DNA of 10,000 bases from Rheinheimera sp. Lineage in GTDB: Bacteria > Pseudomonadota > Gammaproteobacteria > Enterobacterales > Alteromonadaceae. The stretch is from contig NZ_JAIWOI010000072.1 in NCBI RefSeq assembly GCF_020217005.1, positions 1 to 10,000 of the forward strand, given 5' to 3'. Below, in pieces: positions 6,803 through 10,000 of this stretch (within the stretch, counting starts at the first letter, position 1; every line of letters begins with the position of its first letter). Under the pieces are notes generated by a model. The model saw nothing but the letters and a program-made list of their open reading frames with translations, searched no databases and had not been told where the DNA came from. Position numbers and translations under genes: made by a program.

Positions 6803-9424
6803 GTGTCGTGGTTTAAAAAACTAATCATTCTGGTGATTGCAGGTATTTTTTCCGTTGTAGCTTTGGTTGCTGCAAGTTATTGGTATGTCAAAGATGACCT
6901 GCCAAGTGTAGCTACATTAAAAGATGTAAAGCTGCAGACCCCTATGCGTGTCTTTAGTCAGGACGGAGAACTTATTTCACAATTTGGCGAAAAACGTCGA
7001 ATTCCGTTAAAGCTGGAAGAAATGCCGGATTTACTGATTAAAGCCGTGCTGGCCACTGAAGATAACCGCTTTTACGAACATCCGGGCATTGACGTAATAG
7101 GTATGTTCAGGGCCGCGACAGTAGTGGCCTTCAGTGGTGAGGCCAAGCAAGGTGCCAGTACTATTACGCAACAGCTGGCCCGCGTATTTTTTCTGAGTCG
7201 CGAAAAAAAGCTGATCCGTAAAATTAAAGAAATTTTCCTGGCCTTACGTATTGAACAAGAACTGACTAAAGACGAAATTCTGGAACTGTATTTAAATAAA
7301 ATTGAGTTAGGTCAGCGCTCTTTTGGTGTAGGCGCTGCTGCGCAAGTTTATTTTGGCAAAAACATTCAGGATTTAACTTTATCTGAAATAGCCATTATCG
7401 CTGGCTTACCTCAAGGTCCTTCGATCCTGAACCCTGTGCGCTCACCAAGCCGAGCACGCGCACGCCGGAATATAGTGCTGGGCCGGATGCTCAATGAAGG
7501 CTACATCACTCAGGCTCAGTATGATGAAGCTTTGCAGGAACCAATTTTATCCAAGCTGCACGGAGCACAGATCACGGCTTCTGCCCCTTATATTGCCGAA
7601 ATGGTGCGCCAGGAAGTGGTGGATAAATACGGCGAAGAAGAAGCCTATTCCAAAGGTTTTCAGGTGTTTACTACTGTAGACTCCAGATTGCAGGGCAAAG
7701 CAGTAGCTGCAGTGCAAAAAAACGTGGTGGGCTATGACGAGCGCCACGGCTACCGCGGTCCTGTAGCTACTTTGTGGCAAGCGACAGCTGAACCACAACC
7801 TGATGGCTCAGTAAAATTCGTAGAAAAAGATCGCCTAAGCGATGAAGCCATTCTGGCTTATCTGGATACACAAGATGGTTTGGAAGATTTAATTCCTGCG
7901 GTGATCACCGAAGTTACAGGTCAGCAAGCCGAAGCTATCTTGTCTGGTGGCCGCAAAATAACCCTGCCATGGCAAGGATTAAACTGGGCCAGGGCTTTTA
8001 TTAGCCACGACAGACAAAGCCATGCCCCTAAAGCTGCGGCCGATGTGTTAGCACCTGGTATGCATGTGCTGGTTCGTCCTTCCGCTGGAGAGTGGCGTTT
8101 AGGCCAGATCCCAGGAGTAAGCGGCGCTATAGTGGCAATAAATCCAAAAGACGGTGCTATCCAGGCTTTAGTGGGTGGCTACAGTTTTGCCATGACACAG
8201 TTTAATCGCGCTACTCAGGCCAATCGCCAGGTCGGTTCAAATATTAAGCCATTTATTTATTCGGCTGCTTTAGAGTCCAAGCTGACGCTGGCGACTTTAA
8301 TGAACGATGCTCCTATTCACGAGTGGGACGAAGGTGCCAATCAGGCGTGGCGCCCTAAAAACTCTCCAGAAGTCTATGACGGCGCTATCCGTATCCGTGA
8401 AGCTTTAGCTAAATCGAAAAACGTGGTGGCGGTGCGATTACTGCGTACTGTGGGTATAGAAAAAACCCGTCAACATCTGACAAAGTTTGGTTTCAGAGAA
8501 AAAGACTTACCTCATAGCGAAACTCTGGCGTTAGGTTCAGCGTCATTAACCCCGCTTGAACTGGCTACAGGTTACGCTGTATTCGCCAATGGTGGATATT
8601 TGGTGAAACCTTATGTCATTACCAAAATTCTGGATGATCAAAACAATCTGATTTTTGAACATGTCCCTGTGCCTGTTTGTACTGAATGTGAACAGCAGGA
8701 CTTAGCGGCCAAAGCGGCCGCTGAACAGCAAGCAAAAGACGCTGCAGCCTTAGCCGAAACTGCCGATCCTGAAGCTCAACTTGAAGCTACTTTTGCGGCA
8801 CAAACAGCAGCACCAGAAACAACTGTGGCCGCTGCACCGGCTTATGCTCCGCGGGTATTATCAGCTCAAAATGCGTTTTTAATTGCTGACGCTCTGAAAA
8901 GCTCCATCTGGGGGGGTGGAGACTGGAAAGCGGGTACTGGCTGGAATGGCACAGCTTACAAATTAAGAGAGCTGAAACGTCAGGACTTATCAGGTAAAAC
9001 CGGTACAACCAATGATGTAAAAGATGCCTGGTTCTCCGGTTTCTCGCCTGAATTGGTGGTGACATCCTGGGTTGGATTTGATGATGCAGAGAGCAGACTC
9101 GGCAAAACGGCCTGGAATAACAATTTGGGTAAAGACCAGATAGCAGGCGGTGAGTCCGGAGCTAAAACTGCCTTACCTGCATGGCAGGATTTCATGGGCT
9201 TTGCGTTAAAAGACAAACCACAAATTTTTGTGCAGCCCCCTGTCGGTATCACTTCGGTCCGTATCGATCTGAAAACAGGTTTGCTGACTCAGGCAACAGA
9301 CAATAGCAGTGGTTTTGAGTATTTTATTCAGGGTACCGAACCTAAAACCTATGTTAATTCCTCCGTACAGCAGCTGCCTACGCAGAATAACCAGCAACAG
9401 CAGGAAGAAATAGAGCTGTTCTGA
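6803..9424 (+). CDS. mrcA: Penicillin-binding protein 1A, bifunctional peptidoglycan synthase
   Basis: PBP1A polymerises lipid II into glycan strands and cross-links them in the periplasm, anchored in the inner membrane. The 873-residue product has an N-terminal membrane anchor (about 6-28). The glycosyltransferase domain (about 55-230) has the catalytic Glu86 in ATEDNRFYEHPG, QGASTITQQLAR (116-127) and LELYLNKIELGQ (160-171). A linker and OB-like domain fills about 300-435. The transpeptidase domain has the nucleophile Ser479 in GSNIK, the SKN triad at 538-540 and KTGTT at 732-736. Between SKN and KTG lies a low-complexity Ala/Gln/Glu insert (about 633-680) preceded by CTEC (626-629). The C-terminus ends ELF, as I recall for E. 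coli PBP1A. The start is GTG with GAGG 7 nt upstream; stops TGA TAG are in tandem. It is divergent from pilM, a conserved arrangement. ponA is the common synonym. Confidence 0.97.
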   Translation: MSWFKKLIILVIAGIFSVVALVAASYWYVKDDLPSVATLKDVKLQTPMRVFSQDGELISQFGEKRRIPLKLEEMPDLLIKAVLATEDNRFYEHPGIDVIGMFRAATVVAFSGEAKQGASTITQQLARVFFLSREKKLIRKIKEIFLALRIEQELTKDEILELYLNKIELGQRSFGVGAAAQVYFGKNIQDLTLSEIAIIAGLPQGPSILNPVRSPSRARARRNIVLGRMLNEGYITQAQYDEALQEPILSKLHGAQITASAPYIAEMVRQEVVDKYGEEEAYSKGFQVFTTVDSRLQGKAVAAVQKNVVGYDERHGYRGPVATLWQATAEPQPDGSVKFVEKDRLSDEAILAYLDTQDGLEDLIPAVITEVTGQQAEAILSGGRKITLPWQGLNWARAFISHDRQSHAPKAAADVLAPGMHVLVRPSAGEWRLGQIPGVSGAIVAINPKDGAIQALVGGYSFAMTQFNRATQANRQVGSNIKPFIYSAALESKLTLATLMNDAPIHEWDEGANQAWRPKNSPEVYDGAIRIREALAKSKNVVAVRLLRTVGIEKTRQHLTKFGFREKDLPHSETLALGSASLTPLELATGYAVFANGGYLVKPYVITKILDDQNNLIFEHVPVPVCTECEQQDLAAKAAAEQQAKDAAALAETADPEAQLEATFAAQTAAPETTVAAAPAYAPRVLSAQNAFLIADALKSSIWGGGDWKAGTGWNGTAYKLRELKRQDLSGKTGTTNDVKDAWFSGFSPELVVTSWVGFDDAESRLGKTAWNNNLGKDQIAGGESGAKTALPAWQDFMGFALKDKPQIFVQPPVGITSVRIDLKTGLLTQATDNSSGFEYFIQGTEPKTYVNSSVQQLPTQNNQQQQEEIELF

Positions 9425-9439
9425 TAGCGAACACCAGCT

Positions 9440-9467
9440 AAAAAAAGGCCGCTTAGGCGGCCTTTTT
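9440..9467. terminator. Bidirectional intrinsic terminator between mrcA and the RidA-family gene
   Basis: GGCCGC (9447-9452) and GCGGCC (9457-9462) form a 6-bp GC stem with a TTAG loop, followed on the plus strand by T5 (9463-9467) and preceded by a run of seven A (9440-9446). The A/T runs can extend the stem and give a U-tract in both directions. It sits 15 bp after the mrcA TGA and can also end the convergent gene that stops at 9600. Confidence 0.9.
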
Positions 9468-9500
9468 ATCACCAATAGCTACTGCGACCCAAACTAATTG

Positions 9501-9601
9501 GAGTTGCAGCCAGGCGACAAACAAGTAAGACCCCTGGAGACTATGTGACTGGGGCGAGCGCGAGCAGTCAACAACGCTGCGGCTTCAAGTAGGAAGGGGT
9601 C
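9501..9601. repeat. Possible dispersed noncoding repeat beside the RidA-family gene
   Basis: About 100 bp that contains no convincing gene but has internal structure. GACCCCT (9529-9535) is a perfect inverted match to AGGGGTC (9595-9601). CAAGTA occurs twice (9522-9527 and 9586-9591). GCGAGC is repeated in tandem (9554-9565). CCCC (9531-9534) can instead pair with GGGG (9551-9554), and GCAGC (9506-9510) with GCTGC (9576-9580). It abuts and slightly enters the stop codon of the neighbouring gene. From memory it resembles intergenic repeats seen many times in Rheinheimera-like genomes, but a single copy in this window cannot prove that. Confidence 0.35.
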
Positions 9602-10000
9602 AAGGTCTGGCTGCGATGACTTCGATTTCTACCAACATCCCCTCTGCCACCAAACCGGCAATCTGCACAGCAGAACGGGCAGGTAAAGCGGGCTGCTCTT
9701 TAGTACCAAAATACTTTGTGTAGCCTTTCATAAAACCTGCGAAATCCATTTTGCCACCTAAAGCAGGATCGCCAACCAGAAAGACTGTCATTTTAATTAC
9801 ATCGCCCATACCCAGGCCTTTTTGCTTTAATGAGCTTTCAATCTGACTTAGCACGCTTAAGGTTTGCTCTTCTGTATTGCCCCAAAACTCCACACTCCCC
9901 TTGGCAGCTTTTGGATCTTTAGGCGCAGGCACCTTGCCACTTTCAAACACCAGTTTGTTCACTTCCACAGCACTGGCAATAGGAAAAGTACTGTTGTCTG
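9600..10000 (-). CDS. RidA/YjgF/UK114-family protein, 5' end missing
   Basis: RidA proteins deaminate reactive enamine/imine intermediates from amino-acid metabolism; other family members have unrelated or unknown roles. The visible 132 residues end with the family's signature: PARSAVQIAG carries the Arg (visible residue 108) equivalent to Arg105 of E. coli RidA, and VEIEVIAARP carries the conserved Glu (residue 124). The Cys that follows Arg-Ser in E. coli RidA is Ala here. A GTG at 9966-9968 could be read as a start, but the frame stays open to the window edge, and the residues upstream (STFPIASAV) match the usual RidA N-terminal strand, so the gene is longer and its start lies outside. A segment before the RidA fold leaves room for a signal peptide, which cannot be seen. 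The gene is convergent with mrcA and shares its terminator. Confidence 0.88.
   Translation of the reverse strand, partial: DNSTFPIASAVEVNKLVFESGKVPAPKDPKAAKGSVEFWGNTEEQTLSVLSQIESSLKQKGLGMGDVIKMTVFLVGDPALGGKMDFAGFMKGYTKYFGTKEQPALPARSAVQIAGLVAEGMLVEIEVIAARP

Noticed and set aside
8700..8842. Ala-rich repetitive segment of mrcA as a sign of recombination or a frameshift
   Set aside because: The reading frame is intact and PBP1A proteins usually have a variable insert at this point.
9206..9475. 89-codon minus-strand open frame over the end of mrcA
   Set aside because: It begins in the terminator hairpin and runs antisense to the conserved PBP1A C-terminus. It looks like a frame shadow.
1..10000. 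CRISPR array, insertion sequence, prophage, tRNA, toxin-antitoxin or defence genes
   Set aside because: No spaced repeats, transposase, integrase, tRNA-like cloverleaf or defence-type domain was seen on either strand. The window is conserved housekeeping and pilus genes.

Overview
This window reads as a chromosomal core region of a gammaproteobacterium in the Alteromonadales/Chromatiaceae-like group. The protein sequences and gene order suggest something near Rheinheimera, Alishewanella or Shewanella; that placement is a judgement from memory of these families, not a search. The order (ponA/mrcA divergent from pilMNOPQ, followed by aroK, aroB and damX) is a classic conserved gammaproteobacterial block. 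No mobile element, CRISPR array, phage gene, tRNA or rRNA is visible.

Layout. Positions 1-334 (minus) hold the 5' part of a damX-type gene for an AAA-ATPase linked to cell division; it runs off the left edge and overlaps the aroB stop by 4 bp. aroB (331-1398) and aroK (1438-1956) make two shikimate-pathway enzymes. A 158-bp gap (1957-2114) holds a possible sigma70 promoter for aroK-aroB-damX and a strong hairpin just after pilQ. Positions 2115-6650 carry pilM-N-O-P-Q (transcribed pilM to pilQ on the minus strand), tightly packed with 13-bp, 4-bp and 4-bp overlaps and a 12-bp gap. The 152-bp divergent region 6651-6802 separates pilM from mrcA. mrcA (6803-9424, plus) makes the bifunctional peptidoglycan synthase PBP1A and ends at tandem stops and a bidirectional terminator. 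A noncoding stretch of about 130 bp then leads to a convergent RidA-family gene (minus) that is open to the right edge.

How the genes work together. PilM (cytoplasmic, actin-like), PilN and PilO (inner membrane), PilP (inner-membrane lipoprotein) and PilQ (outer-membrane secretin) form the trans-envelope alignment complex of the type IVa pilus. PBP1A builds the peptidoglycan this complex must cross, and DamX-type proteins act at the division septum. AroK and AroB supply chorismate precursors and share the block by conserved linkage rather than by evident function.

I did not find an undescribed system. The points most worth a second look are the structured noncoding stretch beside the RidA-family gene (9501-9601), the true extent and possible export of that RidA protein, the reassigned pilM start, a polyproline run at the pilN-pilO junction, the single-AMIN PilQ, and the Ala-rich, CxxC-bearing insert in PBP1A.
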